Part shown: positions 1 through 8,581 of the stretch, piece by piece
How the letters are laid out: every line of letters begins with the position of its first letter
Numbering within the stretch: the stretch's first letter is position 1
Assembly (NCBI RefSeq): GCF_024494355.1
Contig: NZ_JAKNQY010000010.1
Span: 1-64,000 of the forward strand
DNA from: Pseudomonas sp. Q11
GTDB lineage: Bacteria; Pseudomonadota; Gammaproteobacteria; Pseudomonadales; Pseudomonadaceae
Length of the DNA stretch: 64,000 bases
Reading direction: 5' to 3'
Translations under genes and position numbers: made by a program
The notes under the pieces: model-generated
Database searches by the model: none
Told to the model about the DNA's origin: nothing
The model's input: only the letters and a program-made list of their open reading frames with translations

Positions 1-25
1 AGCAAGCTGGGCTCCCACATGGGTT
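1..25. repeat. Partial REP element at the left window edge
   Basis: The first bases read as the end of a Pseudomonas REP-type palindrome (AGCAAGCTGGGCTCCCACA), the same family seen complete at 29341 and 32381. The rest of the element would lie outside the window. Confidence 0.55.
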
Positions 26-66
26 CTCGGGTGTTCATAAGTTTGGGGCTCACCCCAAGGGGTTAC

Positions 67-963
67 TCAACCGCGGGGATGGTGTTTGGCATGCAGGTCC
101 TGCAACCGCGCCCGGGCGACATGGGTGTAGATCTGGGTGGTGGACAGGTCACTGTGACCCAGCAGCATCTGCACCACCCGCAGGTCGGCGCCGTGATTGA
201 GCAGGTGCGTGGCGAAGGCATGACGCAGGGTATGGGGGGACAGTGACTTGCCGATCCCGGCCACCTTGGCCTGGTGCTTGATGCGGTGCCAGAAGGTCTG
301 GCGAGTCATCTGTTCGCCGCGCAGGCTTGGGAACAGCACGTCGCTGGGGCGCCCGCCCAGCAGTTCATGGCGGGCGTCGCGCATGTATCGCTCGACCCAG
401 ACGATTGCCTCTTCGCCCATCGGCACCAAGCGCTCCTTGCTGCCTTTGCCCATCACCCGCAGCACGCCCTGGCGCAGGTTGACCTGCTCCAGCGTCAGGC
501 TGATCAGCTCGGTAACCCGCAGGCCACAAGCGTACAAAACCTCCAGCATGGCCCGGTCGCGCTGACCGATGGCTTCGCTGAGATCCGGCGCCGCCAGCAG
601 CGCCTCTACATCGGCTTCGGATAGAGACTTGGGTAATGGTCGCCCGAGTTGCGGCATCTCCACGCGCAAGGTCGGATCCACAGCGATCAGCTTTTCGCGC
701 AGCAAATAACGATAAAACCCACGCAAACCAGAGAGCAATCGCGCGGTCGAGCGCGGCTTGTAGTTCTGCTCCAGACGCCACGCCAGGTGATCGAGAATCA
801 ACTCTCGCCCGGCATTGGCCAACTCCAGGCCTTGCTCCTGTAACCAGCCATTGAACAGCGCCAAGTCGCTACGATAGGCATCGCGGGTGTTATCGGACAG
901 GCCCTTCTCCAGCCACAAGGCGTCGAGAAACTGGTCTATCAGCGGGTGATCAATGGCTGCCAT
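67..963 (-). CDS. xerD: Site-specific tyrosine recombinase XerD
   Basis: Tyrosine recombinase of 298 residues, the usual XerD length. With XerC it resolves chromosome dimers at dif at the FtsK septal complex. The N-terminal SAM-like core-binding domain covers about residues 5-95. The catalytic domain follows, with R149, K173, H244, R247, H270 and nucleophile Y279 (motifs LSPHTLRHAFATHLL and LGHSDLSTTQIYTHV). It lies downstream of the rpsP-rplS operon on the same strand, beyond a strong terminator, so it is probably transcribed on its own. Assignment as XerD rather than XerC or a phage integrase rests on length, sequence pattern and core-gene context. Confidence 0.95.
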   Translation of the reverse strand: MAAIDHPLIDQFLDALWLEKGLSDNTRDAYRSDLALFNGWLQEQGLELANAGRELILDHLAWRLEQNYKPRSTARLLSGLRGFYRYLLREKLIAVDPTLRVEMPQLGRPLPKSLSEADVEALLAAPDLSEAIGQRDRAMLEVLYACGLRVTELISLTLEQVNLRQGVLRVMGKGSKERLVPMGEEAIVWVERYMRDARHELLGGRPSDVLFPSLRGEQMTRQTFWHRIKHQAKVAGIGKSLSPHTLRHAFATHLLNHGADLRVVQMLLGHSDLSTTQIYTHVARARLQDLHAKHHPRG

Positions 964-1049
964 ATAAACTCATGAGGGATGCGTGCGTATGCGGCATCGA
1001 AACGGGAATGATGAGGTGCAGGGTGCTCAAAGACCAAATCGCAGGCAAC

Positions 1050-1078
1050 AAAAAAGCAGCCCGCAGGCTGCTTTTTTT
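1050..1078 (-). terminator. Intrinsic terminator of the rpsP-rimM-trmD-rplS operon
   Basis: The hairpin GCAGCC-CGCA-GGCTGC is flanked by A and T runs on both sides, so it can work in both directions. It sits just after the rplS stop codon. Confidence 0.9.
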
Positions 1079-1094
1079 GCATCGGAAGCTGGAC

Positions 1095-1445
1095 TTAAGC
1101 CAGTTTTTCCTTGATGCGAGCTGCTTTACCCGACAGGTCACGCAGGTAGTACAGCTTGGCTTTACGCACATCACCGCGACGCTTGACAGCCATGCTGTCG
1201 ATCTGCGGGCTGTAGGTCTGGAAAGTACGCTCTACGCCAACACCGTTGGAGATTTTACGAACGGTGAATGCACTGTTTACACCACGGTTACGCTTGGCGA
1301 TAACAACGCCTTCGAACGCTTGCAGACGCGAACGGTCGCCTTCCTTCACTTTCACTTGAACGACAATGGTGTCGCCCGGGGCAAAGGTAGGGATTTCTTT
1401 GGTCATCTGCTCTGCTTCGAGTGCAAGGATGATTTTGTTAGTCAT
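1095..1445 (-). CDS. rplS: 50S ribosomal protein L19
   Basis: L19 of 116 residues, a 50S protein at the 30S-50S interface. Typical motifs are visible: [16 protein letters not shown] near residue 22, then [27 protein letters not shown] and [13 protein letters not shown]. It is the last gene of the operon rpsP-rimM-trmD-rplS, 45 bases after trmD, and is followed directly by a terminator. Confidence 0.98.
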
Positions 1446-1490
1446 GCTGTGCTCCTAAGGCAAGTCGTCGGACTTACCATCGATACGTTG

Positions 1491-2243
1491 TTAACTATCG
1501 TCCCGCTCGCGGATGTATTCCTCGAGCAGCTTCTTCTCTTCTCCAGAAAGCGAGCGGCTTTCCAGAAGATCGGCGCGTCGTTCATAGGTCCGACCAAGGG
1601 ACTGCTGTAAACGCCAACGCCGGATGTGCGCGTGATTGCCACTTAGCAATACGTCGGGAACACGCTGATCCGCATACACCTCCGGTCGGGTGTAGTGCGG
1701 GCAATCCAGCAGACCATCCGTAAAGGAATCTTCCTCGGCGGAATCTGCATGCCCTAAAGCTCCAGGCAGCAGTCGTGTAACCGCATCGATCAGGACCATC
1801 GCCGGCAGCTCGCCGCCAGACAGTACATAGTCGCCAATCGACCACTCTTCATCGACATGAGCTTCAATAAAACGCTCGTCAATGCCTTCATAACGGCCGG
1901 CAATCAGGATCAATGCATCCGAATTTGCCAGCTCGCGTACCGCCGACTGAGTCAGCTGACGGCCTTGGGGCGACAGGTAAATCACCTTCGCGCCCTCCCC
2001 GGCTGCGATTCTGGCCTGAACCAGTGCGTCTTCCAGGGGCTTGATCTTCATCACCATGCCCGGACCACCGCCAAACGGGCGATCGTCTACAGTGTGATGC
2101 CGATCCGTGGTGTAGTCCCGCGGATTCCAACAGGTAAGCTGTAGCAGCTCCTGTTTCACCGCGCGGCTGGTTATGCCGTACTCGCTGATGGCGGAAAACA
2201 TCTCGGGAAACAACGTGATGACTTCAACGCGCAAATTAGCCAC
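1491..2243 (-). CDS. trmD: tRNA (guanine-N1)-methyltransferase TrmD
   Basis: Methylates G37 at N1 next to the anticodon, preventing +1 frameshifts. The chosen start is a GTG two bases after the rimM stop, giving [16 protein letters not shown] and 250 residues, the usual length. An in-frame ATG at 2264 would overlap rimM and add seven unconserved residues. The SPOUT knot region is recognisable ([45 protein letters not shown]). The C-terminal domain carries [10 protein letters not shown]. It sits in the conserved operon between rimM and rplS. Confidence 0.96.
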   Translation of the reverse strand: MANLRVEVITLFPEMFSAISEYGITSRAVKQELLQLTCWNPRDYTTDRHHTVDDRPFGGGPGMVMKIKPLEDALVQARIAAGEGAKVIYLSPQGRQLTQSAVRELANSDALILIAGRYEGIDERFIEAHVDEEWSIGDYVLSGGELPAMVLIDAVTRLLPGALGHADSAEEDSFTDGLLDCPHYTRPEVYADQRVPDVLLSGNHAHIRRWRLQQSLGRTYERRADLLESRSLSGEEKKLLEEYIRERDDS

Positions 2244-2245
2244 GT

Positions 2246-2782
2246 TTAGAAATCCGCATCCCATTCCACCTTCATCTCGCCTGCTGCAAGGTCAACGGCC
2301 AACACGCATTGCTCGGTATAGGGCAACAGGCGTTCGCGATCATCCAGGCTGCCGACGCAAGGCTTTACCACCATGACATCGTTCGAACCGGTCTCGAGCA
2401 GGTGATCGATTTTCCCGAGCAATTGCCCAAGGTGGTCGATGACCTTCAGACCCACCAGCTGGTACCAGTAGTACTCGCCGTCGGTCAGTTCAGGGAACAG
2501 GTTGCGTGGCACGCAGATCTCAAAACCGGCCAGAAGACGCGCTTCTTCACGATCATCGAGATCCTTGAGCTTTGCGACCAGGAACTTGTCGTTCCCACGT
2601 CCGCTGACCAGCTCAACCTGTTTCACGCTACCTTCGCGCTTGAGCGTCCAGGTTTTGTAGTCCAACAGGTTTTTGATCGGATCAGTAAAGGAATAAACCT
2701 TCACTTCGCCGCGAACGCCATGAACAGAATAGATTTTGCCGACAACGATCAAATCATCAGCATCTTTTGGCGTCGCGTTCAT
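2246..2782 (-). CDS. rimM: Ribosome maturation factor RimM
   Basis: RimM of 178 residues, needed for maturation of the 30S head; it binds S19. The N-terminal barrel domain ([20 protein letters not shown]) is followed by the PRC-barrel domain ([14 protein letters not shown], ending VEWDADF). It starts five bases after the rpsP stop and ends two bases before the trmD GTG, so translation along the operon is tightly coupled. Confidence 0.96.
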   Translation of the reverse strand: MNATPKDADDLIVVGKIYSVHGVRGEVKVYSFTDPIKNLLDYKTWTLKREGSVKQVELVSGRGNDKFLVAKLKDLDDREEARLLAGFEICVPRNLFPELTDGEYYWYQLVGLKVIDHLGQLLGKIDHLLETGSNDVMVVKPCVGSLDDRERLLPYTEQCVLAVDLAAGEMKVEWDADF

Positions 2783-2787
2783 ATTGC

Positions 2788-3039
2788 TCAGGCCGCAGCC
2801 TTAGCCGATTCCTTCAACAACTGAGCAACACGCTCAGAAGGTTGTGCACCAACGCTCAGCCAGTAGGCTACGCGCTCTTGGTTCACGGACAGACGAACTT
2901 CCTGACCACGGGCAACAGGGTTGAAGAAACCAACCTGCTCCTTGTGGGAACCGTCGCGCGGGTTGCGGCTGTCGGTTACGGTCAGGTGGTAAAACGGGCG
3001 CTTTTTGGAGCCGCCAAGGGCAAGACGGATTGTTAGCAT
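2788..3039 (-). CDS. rpsP: 30S ribosomal protein S16
   Basis: S16 of 83 residues, an early 30S assembly protein. It starts [19 protein letters not shown], and [19 protein letters not shown] is diagnostic. It is the first gene of the rpsP-rimM-trmD-rplS operon. A sigma70-type promoter is visible about 75-100 bases upstream. Confidence 0.98.
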   Translation of the reverse strand: MLTIRLALGGSKKRPFYHLTVTDSRNPRDGSHKEQVGFFNPVARGQEVRLSVNQERVAYWLSVGAQPSERVAQLLKESAKAAA

Positions 3040-3111
3040 GTGAACATCGTTCCTGTAGTCGGTGCTGCAAATCTAAATGCACAGCGGGCATAGGTGCCCG
3101 AAAGGCCGCAT

Positions 3112-3139
3112 ATTCTAAGGAATATCCGGACTTTTGCAA
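3112..3139 (-). promoter_or_regulatory. Predicted sigma70 promoter of the rpsP operon
   Basis: Reading leftward: -35 TTGCAA (3134-3139), a 16-base spacer, then -10 TAGAAT (3112-3117). This leaves an untranslated leader of about 65 bases before rpsP. Prediction by sequence only. Confidence 0.55.
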
Positions 3140-3199
3140 ATGTCTTTTTCCGGCGCCTGGCGCCGTGCGATCAAGATTTGCCATAGAGCCGTCATGAAA

Positions 3200-3262
3200 A
3201 ACGGCAGGTCAGCTCCCGTGCAGCACGGGTTTGCTGGAGATCCCCGCATCCGTGCGGGGCAA
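3200..3262 (-). terminator. Paired GC-rich hairpins downstream of ffh
   Basis: Two short palindromes, CCCGTGCAGCACGGG near 3215 and CCCCGCATCCGTGCGGGG near 3242, lie just after the ffh stop. A T-run follows further on. They probably end or stabilise the ffh transcript; the U-tract is not directly adjacent, so termination is uncertain. Confidence 0.45.
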
Positions 3263-3290
3263 CGCCGACATGACAGCCGGCGCAGATTCT

Positions 3291-4667
3291 TTACATTTTC
3301 GGCATACCGCCGCCGGGCAACATACCGCCCATGCCGCGCATCATCTTGGCCATCCCGCCCTTGGCGGAGAACTTCTTCATCATCTTCTGCATCTGCTTGT
3401 GCTGCTTGATCAAGCGACCGATGTCCTGCACCTGGGTGCCGGAACCCATGGCGATACGGCGTTTGCGCGAACCGCTGATCAGCTCAGGGTCGCGGCGCTC
3501 GGCCGGGGTCATGGAGTTGATGATGGCTTCCATCTGCTTGAACTGCTTTTCAGCCGCGCCCTGGGCATTGCCCATCTGCGCCAGGTTCACGCCACCGATG
3601 CTCGGCAGTTTGTCCATGAGGCCGCCGAGGCCGCCCATGCTCTTCATTTGTTGCAGCTGATCGCGGAAGTCTTCGAGGTCGAAGCCCTTGCCCTTCTTCA
3701 GCTTCTTGGCCAGTTTGTCGGCCTTGTCCTTGTCGAGCGTCTGCTCGGCCTGCTCGATCAGGCTGAGCACATCGCCCATGCCAAGGATGCGTGAGGCGAT
3801 ACGCTCGGGGTGGAACGGCTCGAGCGCTTCGCTCTTCTCGCCCATACCGATGAACTTGATCGGCTTACCGGTGATGGCGCGGACCGACAGCGCGGCACCG
3901 CCACGGGCATCACCGTCGACCTTGGTCAGGATCACGCCAGTCAGCGGCAGCGCATCACCGAACGCCTTGGCGGTGTTGGCCGCGTCCTGGCCGGTCATGG
4001 CATCGACCACGAACAGGGTTTCCACCGGGTTGATTGCGGCATGCAGCGCCTTGATCTCGCCCATCATCTCTTCGTCGATGTGCAGGCGACCGGCGGTATC
4101 GACGATGACCACGTCGATGAATTTCAGTTTTGCTTCTTTAATAGCCGCCTGGGCGATGTCCACCGGCTTCTGGCTCAGGTCGGACGGGAAGAACGTCACG
4201 CCGATGTCGTTGGCCAGGGTTTCCAGCTGTTTGATCGCCGCCGGGCGATAGATGTCCGCGGACACCACCATCACCGACTTCTTCTTGCGCTCTTTAAGGA
4301 AACGCGCCAGCTTGCCGGCCGTGGTGGTCTTGCCCGCGCCCTGCAGGCCGGCCATCAGCACCACCGCTGGCGGCACGGCGCTCAGGTTCAGGTCTTCGTT
4401 GGCGGCGCCCATCAGGCTTTCGAGTTCGGCCTGGACGATCTTCACGAACGCCTGGCCCGGCGTCAGGCTGCGCGACACCTCGGCGCCGACGGCGCGTTCC
4501 TTGACCGAATTGACGAAGTCCTTGACCACCGGCAGGGCGACGTCGGCTTCGAGCAACGCCATGCGCACTTCGCGCAGGGTGTCTTTGATGTTGTCCTCGG
4601 TCAGCTTCGCCTTGCCGGTAACATGGCGCAGCGTCTGCGAGAGACGGTCGGTTAGGTTTTCAAACAT
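3291..4667 (-). CDS. ffh: Signal recognition particle GTPase Ffh
   Basis: Protein subunit of the SRP (458 residues), which targets nascent membrane proteins to FtsY/SecYEG together with 4.5S RNA. Order: N domain (MFENLTDRLSQTLRHVTGKAKL), G domain with P-loop GLQGAGKTTTAGKLA near residue 107, DTAGRLHIDEEMM and TKVDGDARGG, then the methionine-rich M domain from about 330, ending KMMRGMGGMLPGGGMPKM. The methionine-rich tail forms the signal-sequence groove. Monocistronic, divergent from the ypjD-like gene. Confidence 0.98.
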   Translation of the reverse strand: MFENLTDRLSQTLRHVTGKAKLTEDNIKDTLREVRMALLEADVALPVVKDFVNSVKERAVGAEVSRSLTPGQAFVKIVQAELESLMGAANEDLNLSAVPPAVVLMAGLQGAGKTTTAGKLARFLKERKKKSVMVVSADIYRPAAIKQLETLANDIGVTFFPSDLSQKPVDIAQAAIKEAKLKFIDVVIVDTAGRLHIDEEMMGEIKALHAAINPVETLFVVDAMTGQDAANTAKAFGDALPLTGVILTKVDGDARGGAALSVRAITGKPIKFIGMGEKSEALEPFHPERIASRILGMGDVLSLIEQAEQTLDKDKADKLAKKLKKGKGFDLEDFRDQLQQMKSMGGLGGLMDKLPSIGGVNLAQMGNAQGAAEKQFKQMEAIINSMTPAERRDPELISGSRKRRIAMGSGTQVQDIGRLIKQHKQMQKMMKKFSAKGGMAKMMRGMGGMLPGGGMPKM

Positions 4668-4874
4668 GCGCGATCCTTTCAGGCCCAGATAAGACCGGGA
4701 TAATGGCGGCCCAGACCGTAAAAAATGTGCTCGGCGAGCCTGCGGCGTGGGCAGGTCGCGGATTATAGCGAAGACTGCGCCCGACGCACACCTCGCCGTC
4801 AGTTGCGCCGGTCTTTCGTGCGATGGGGATTCTATGCCAAACTCAGCGCCTTTCGGGCCTGCCTAACAGGATTT

Positions 4875-5687
4875 ATGCTCCCCTTGTCACCCAGTTTGCT
4901 TGCCTCCCTCGCCGCCGCTTGTCTTTATGCCGCTGCGACCTTCTATCAAGGCACCCGCCTGGCCACCGGCGCCAAGGCGAACAAACGCCTGCTGGTCATG
5001 CTCGGCGTGCTGGCGGTGCTCGGCCACGCGGCCAGCCTTTATACCCACCTGATGACGCCAATTGGCCTGGGCCTGGACTTCTTCAACGCCGCCAGCCTCA
5101 TTGCCGTGGCCGTGATCGCCCTGACGCTGCTGGCCTGTTCACGCATCCCGGTGGAAAACCTGCTGGTGCTGCTGTTCCCGCTGGGACTGGCCACGGTGCT
5201 GCTGGCGCAATTCGCACCGTCGGGCACGGTGCAGATCATCGATGAAGAGCCGGGCATCCTGGCCCACATCCTGCTGTCGATCCTCGCCTACGGCCTGTTC
5301 ACCATCGCGGTGTTCCAGGCCTTGCTGCTGCTGGTGCAGGATCACCAGCTCAAGCACAAGCACCCCTCCGGGCTGATTCGCAATTTCCCGCCACTGCAAA
5401 CCATGGAAAGCCTGCTGTTCGGCTTCCTCTGGGCCGGCTGGACCCTGCTGTCGTTGTCGCTGATCTCTGGCTGGTTGTTCGTCGAGAACCTGTTCGCCCA
5501 GCACCTGGTGCACAAAACCCTGCTGGCGTGCCTGGCGTGGGTGGTGTTCAGCGTATTGCTGTGGGGCCGAAATCGCCTGGGCTGGCGCGGCCATAAAGCC
5601 ATTCGCTGGACCCTGGCCGGTTTCTGCCTGCTGATGCTGGCGTACTTCGGCAGCAAGCTGGTTCGTGAATACATTCTGCATGTCTGA
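4875..5687 (+). CDS. CcsA/YpjD-type inner membrane protein
   Basis: Polytopic membrane protein of 270 residues related to the cytochrome c assembly (CcsA/CcmC) family and E. coli YpjD. The ATG at 4875 is preferred; an upstream ATG at 4725 would add about 50 arginine-rich residues that do not look like part of the family. About eight hydrophobic segments are visible, and the second half has the family pattern around EEPGILAHILLSILAYGLF and SLSLISGWLF. Location next to ffh, followed by the CNNM-type gene, is a common Pseudomonas order. Whether it handles haem is not known; the function is inferred from family only. Confidence 0.85.
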   Translation: MLPLSPSLLASLAAACLYAAATFYQGTRLATGAKANKRLLVMLGVLAVLGHAASLYTHLMTPIGLGLDFFNAASLIAVAVIALTLLACSRIPVENLLVLLFPLGLATVLLAQFAPSGTVQIIDEEPGILAHILLSILAYGLFTIAVFQALLLLVQDHQLKHKHPSGLIRNFPPLQTMESLLFGFLWAGWTLLSLSLISGWLFVENLFAQHLVHKTLLACLAWVVFSVLLWGRNRLGWRGHKAIRWTLAGFCLLMLAYFGSKLVREYILHV

Positions 5688-5699
5688 CGGACGGCTCTG

Positions 5700-6941
5700 A
5701 TGGATATGTTGCCCGTGGGGCCGCTGTTCGCTGTACTGGTCGTGCTGATCCTCTGGTCCGCCCTGTTCACGGCCATCGAAGCCGCCCAGCAGCATTTGCT
5801 GGCCCGCCGCAAGGCTTCGCGCGCCGGAGACAAACCGCTGGCGAAGCTGAGCTTCCCCCGGGACAGTCTGATTTTATGCAATACCCTCTGCCGCGCCCTC
5901 GCGGTGGTCATCGGCACATTGCTGGCGATTTTTACCTGGCTGCAACACGGCCCCTGGCTGGCCTGGCTCGGTACCAGTGCGGCCCTGCTGGTCTTTGCCG
6001 ATTACCTGCCGCGTACCCTGGCCACCCGCCACCCCGATGCGGTGCTGGCATTGGGCAACGCCTTGCTTGGCGTGCCCTTGAAGATTCTTTATCCATTTGC
6101 CTGGCTGTTGAATGGCATCAGTCAATTACTGCTGCGTCCGTTTGCCCGCCAGGCAAGCGTGGTACAGCAAAACGACGATGAAATGCCCACACCCGCGCGC
6201 AACGATCATGAACCCGAACACAGCGGCGGCCGGCCGCATCCGGTTTCCGGCATCCATGCCCTGGACAACATTACCGTCAACGATATCCTCGTGCCCCGCA
6301 GCGAGGTCGATGGCATCAACCTCGACGATCCCATCGGCGACATCATTGAACAGTTGCGCCTGAACCGCCGCACTCGCCTGCCGGTGTTTCACAGCGACAT
6401 CAACCAGGTCGAAGCGGTGCTCAACACCCGCCAGATCCGCCACCTGCTGAAGGACGCGAGCCTGACCCAGGAAGCATTGCTGGCCGCCTGCCACGAACCC
6501 TACTTCGTTCCCGAAAGCACGCCACTGCAGCTGCAGCTGCTGAACTTCCACAAGCAGCAGCGGCGCCTGGGCATGGTGGTAGACGAATATGGCGAAGTGC
6601 TGGGCATCGTCACCCTGGAAGACATCCTTGAAGAAATCGTCGGGGAGTTCGAAAGCGAGCACAGCCTCGACAACCCCCACGTTCATCCCCAGCCGGATGG
6701 ACGCCTCCTGATCGATGGCGCCGCCTCGATCCGCGAACTGAACAGGACCCTGGGCTGGCACCTGCCTTGCGAAGGGCCCAAGACCCTCAACGGCCTGGTG
6801 ACCGAAGCCCTGGAAACCATTCCCGAGAGCCCGGTGTGCCTGAAAATCGGCCGCTATCGCCTGGAAATCATCGAAACCGTGGATAACCGCGTCAGCCAAG
6901 TGCTGGTGTGGCATAACAGTTCGGCGGCGCTGACGTCCTAA
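5700..6941 (+). CDS. CNNM/CorC-family (HlyC/CorC) membrane protein
   Basis: Protein of 413 residues in the HlyC/CorC (CNNM, UPF0053) family, associated with Mg2+/Co2+ transport or efflux. Hydrophobic segments lie at about residues 8-25, 65-85, 88-105 and 120-140 (DUF21 region, rather short). A tandem CBS pair covers about 195-330 (VNDILVPRSEVDGINL, RLPVFHSDINQVEAVL, RRLGMVVDEYGEVLGIVTLEDILEEIVGE). A CorC/HlyC C-terminal domain follows from about 340 (DGRLLIDGAASIRELN). It starts 12 bases after the preceding membrane protein gene, so the two are probably co-transcribed. The transported ion is not shown by the sequence. Confidence 0.88.
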   Translation: MDMLPVGPLFAVLVVLILWSALFTAIEAAQQHLLARRKASRAGDKPLAKLSFPRDSLILCNTLCRALAVVIGTLLAIFTWLQHGPWLAWLGTSAALLVFADYLPRTLATRHPDAVLALGNALLGVPLKILYPFAWLLNGISQLLLRPFARQASVVQQNDDEMPTPARNDHEPEHSGGRPHPVSGIHALDNITVNDILVPRSEVDGINLDDPIGDIIEQLRLNRRTRLPVFHSDINQVEAVLNTRQIRHLLKDASLTQEALLAACHEPYFVPESTPLQLQLLNFHKQQRRLGMVVDEYGEVLGIVTLEDILEEIVGEFESEHSLDNPHVHPQPDGRLLIDGAASIRELNRTLGWHLPCEGPKTLNGLVTEALETIPESPVCLKIGRYRLEIIETVDNRVSQVLVWHNSSAALTS

Positions 6942-7096
6942 GCCCTGCACAACCCTGTGGCGAGAGAGCAAGCGCCACTATGTGTACGGACTCTCTTGTT
7001 GAATCGTTAGCCCCCTTCCTATACTCAACCCGCTTATCCAGCGCGCGCCAGCGGGCCGAGGGAGTTCGACCAAAATAATTAGCTCCAACGGAGCAC

Positions 7097-8431
7097 ATGA
7101 CTGTCAGGGATAACTGCATGACAACAACCACTTGCAACGAAGCTGTGTCTGCCCCGCCGACGAACTCCGCCACCCGCGTGGCGACCGCAAGTTTCATCGG
7201 CACTGCCATTGAGTTCTATGACTTCTATGTCTACGCCACGGCTGCGGCCCTGGTGATCGGGCCGGTGTTCTTCCCACAAACTTCAGGCACGGCACAGATG
7301 CTGTCGTCCTTCCTGACGTTCGGTATCGCATTCCTCGCCCGCCCGCTAGGCTCGGCCCTGTTCGGCCACTTTGGCGACCGGATCGGACGCAAGTCCACGC
7401 TGGTGGCGTCTCTGCTGCTGATGGGGGTGTGTACCACGCTCATTGGTGTGCTGCCCGGTTACGCCAGCATTGGCGCCTGGGCGCCGATCCTGTTGTGCGT
7501 GCTGCGTTTTGGCCAGGGGCTTGGCCTGGGCGGTGAGTGGGGCGGCGCGGCGTTGCTCGCCACCGAGAATGCGCCCGAAGGCAAACGTGCCTGGTTCGGC
7601 ATGTTTCCCCAACTGGGACCCTCCATCGGTTTCCTGGCGGCCAACGGGCTGTTCCTGACCCTGGCCATGACCCTGGACGACGAACAGTTCCGCTCCTGGG
7701 GCTGGCGGATTCCGTTCCTGCTCAGTGCGGTGCTGGTGATCGTCGGGCTCTATGTGCGACTCAAGCTGCATGAAACACCCGTATTCGCCGATGCCATGGC
7801 CCGCCAGGAACGGGTGAAAATCCCTCTGGTCGAGCTGTTCAGCCAGTACTGGGCGCCGACGTTGCTGGGTGCCGCGGCGATGGTGGTGTGTTATGCGCTG
7901 TTCTACATCTCGACCGTTTTTTCCCTGAGCTACGGCGTGTCCACCCTCGGCTACAGCCGCGAAACCTTCCTCGGCCTGCTGTGTTTTGCGGTGCTGTTCA
8001 TGGCTGCCGCTACGCCGCTGTCGGCCTGGGCCAGCGACCGCTACGGGCGCAAACCGATCCTGATCATTGGGGGGCTGCTGGCGATTGCCTCGGGTTTCCT
8101 CATGGAACCCTTGCTGACCCAGGGCACAACCTGGGGCGTGGCGCTGTTCCTGTGCATCGAGCTGTTTCTGATGGGCGTGACCTTCGCCCCCATGGGCGCC
8201 TTGCTACCGGAACTGTTCCCCACCCATGTGCGCTATACCGGCGCCTCGGCGGCCTACAACCTGGGCGGCATCGTCGGCGCATCGGCCGCCCCGTTCTTTG
8301 CCCAGAAACTGGTGGCGATGGGCGGCTTGAGCTACGTCGGCGGTTATGTGTCGGGGGCGGCTGTGCTTAGCGTGATCGCGGTGTTGTGCCTGAAAGAGAC
8401 GCGGCATAACGATTTGAACAGGGTCGCCTGA
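7097..8431 (+). CDS. MFS transporter, metabolite:H+ symporter (MHS) type
   Basis: Major facilitator protein of 444 residues with 12 predicted membrane helices. MHS-family signatures are clear: FIGTAIEFYDFYVYATAAAL in TM1, the loop 2-3 motif FGDRIGRKSTL, GQGLGLGGEWGGAALLATENAP in TM4-5, and SDRYGRKPILI in the second half. Relatives carry shikimate, alpha-ketoglutarate, citrate or proline/betaine with protons; the substrate cannot be read here. A second in-frame ATG at 7118 has a comparable ribosome site, so the start is uncertain by seven codons. A GC-rich hairpin follows the gene. Confidence 0.9.
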   Translation: MTVRDNCMTTTTCNEAVSAPPTNSATRVATASFIGTAIEFYDFYVYATAAALVIGPVFFPQTSGTAQMLSSFLTFGIAFLARPLGSALFGHFGDRIGRKSTLVASLLLMGVCTTLIGVLPGYASIGAWAPILLCVLRFGQGLGLGGEWGGAALLATENAPEGKRAWFGMFPQLGPSIGFLAANGLFLTLAMTLDDEQFRSWGWRIPFLLSAVLVIVGLYVRLKLHETPVFADAMARQERVKIPLVELFSQYWAPTLLGAAAMVVCYALFYISTVFSLSYGVSTLGYSRETFLGLLCFAVLFMAAATPLSAWASDRYGRKPILIIGGLLAIASGFLMEPLLTQGTTWGVALFLCIELFLMGVTFAPMGALLPELFPTHVRYTGASAAYNLGGIVGASAAPFFAQKLVAMGGLSYVGGYVSGAAVLSVIAVLCLKETRHNDLNRVA

Positions 8432-8436
8432 ACCAT

Positions 8437-8466
8437 CGGTGCGGGTCCGGCAACAGGCCCGCACCG
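8437..8466. terminator. GC-rich hairpin after the MFS gene
   Basis: CGGTGCGGG (8437-8445) pairs with CCCGCACCG (8458-8466) around a 12-base loop, directly after the MFS stop codon. There is no T-run, so it may stabilise the 3' end rather than terminate by itself. Confidence 0.5.
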
Positions 8467-8581
8467 AACCTGTCACAAGACTGAATGCCTTGCAATGAAA
8501 TAACAGCTAACAATCGTCCACCATTGAAACCACCCCTCGCCTGCCCCATCTAAGACCCATACTCCATTGCGCAGGTGCCCC

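Noticed and set aside
4725..4874. N-terminal extension of the CcsA/YpjD-type protein
   Set aside because: The extra 50 residues are arginine-rich, cover the likely ffh/ypjD promoter region and precede a normal membrane-protein start at 4875.
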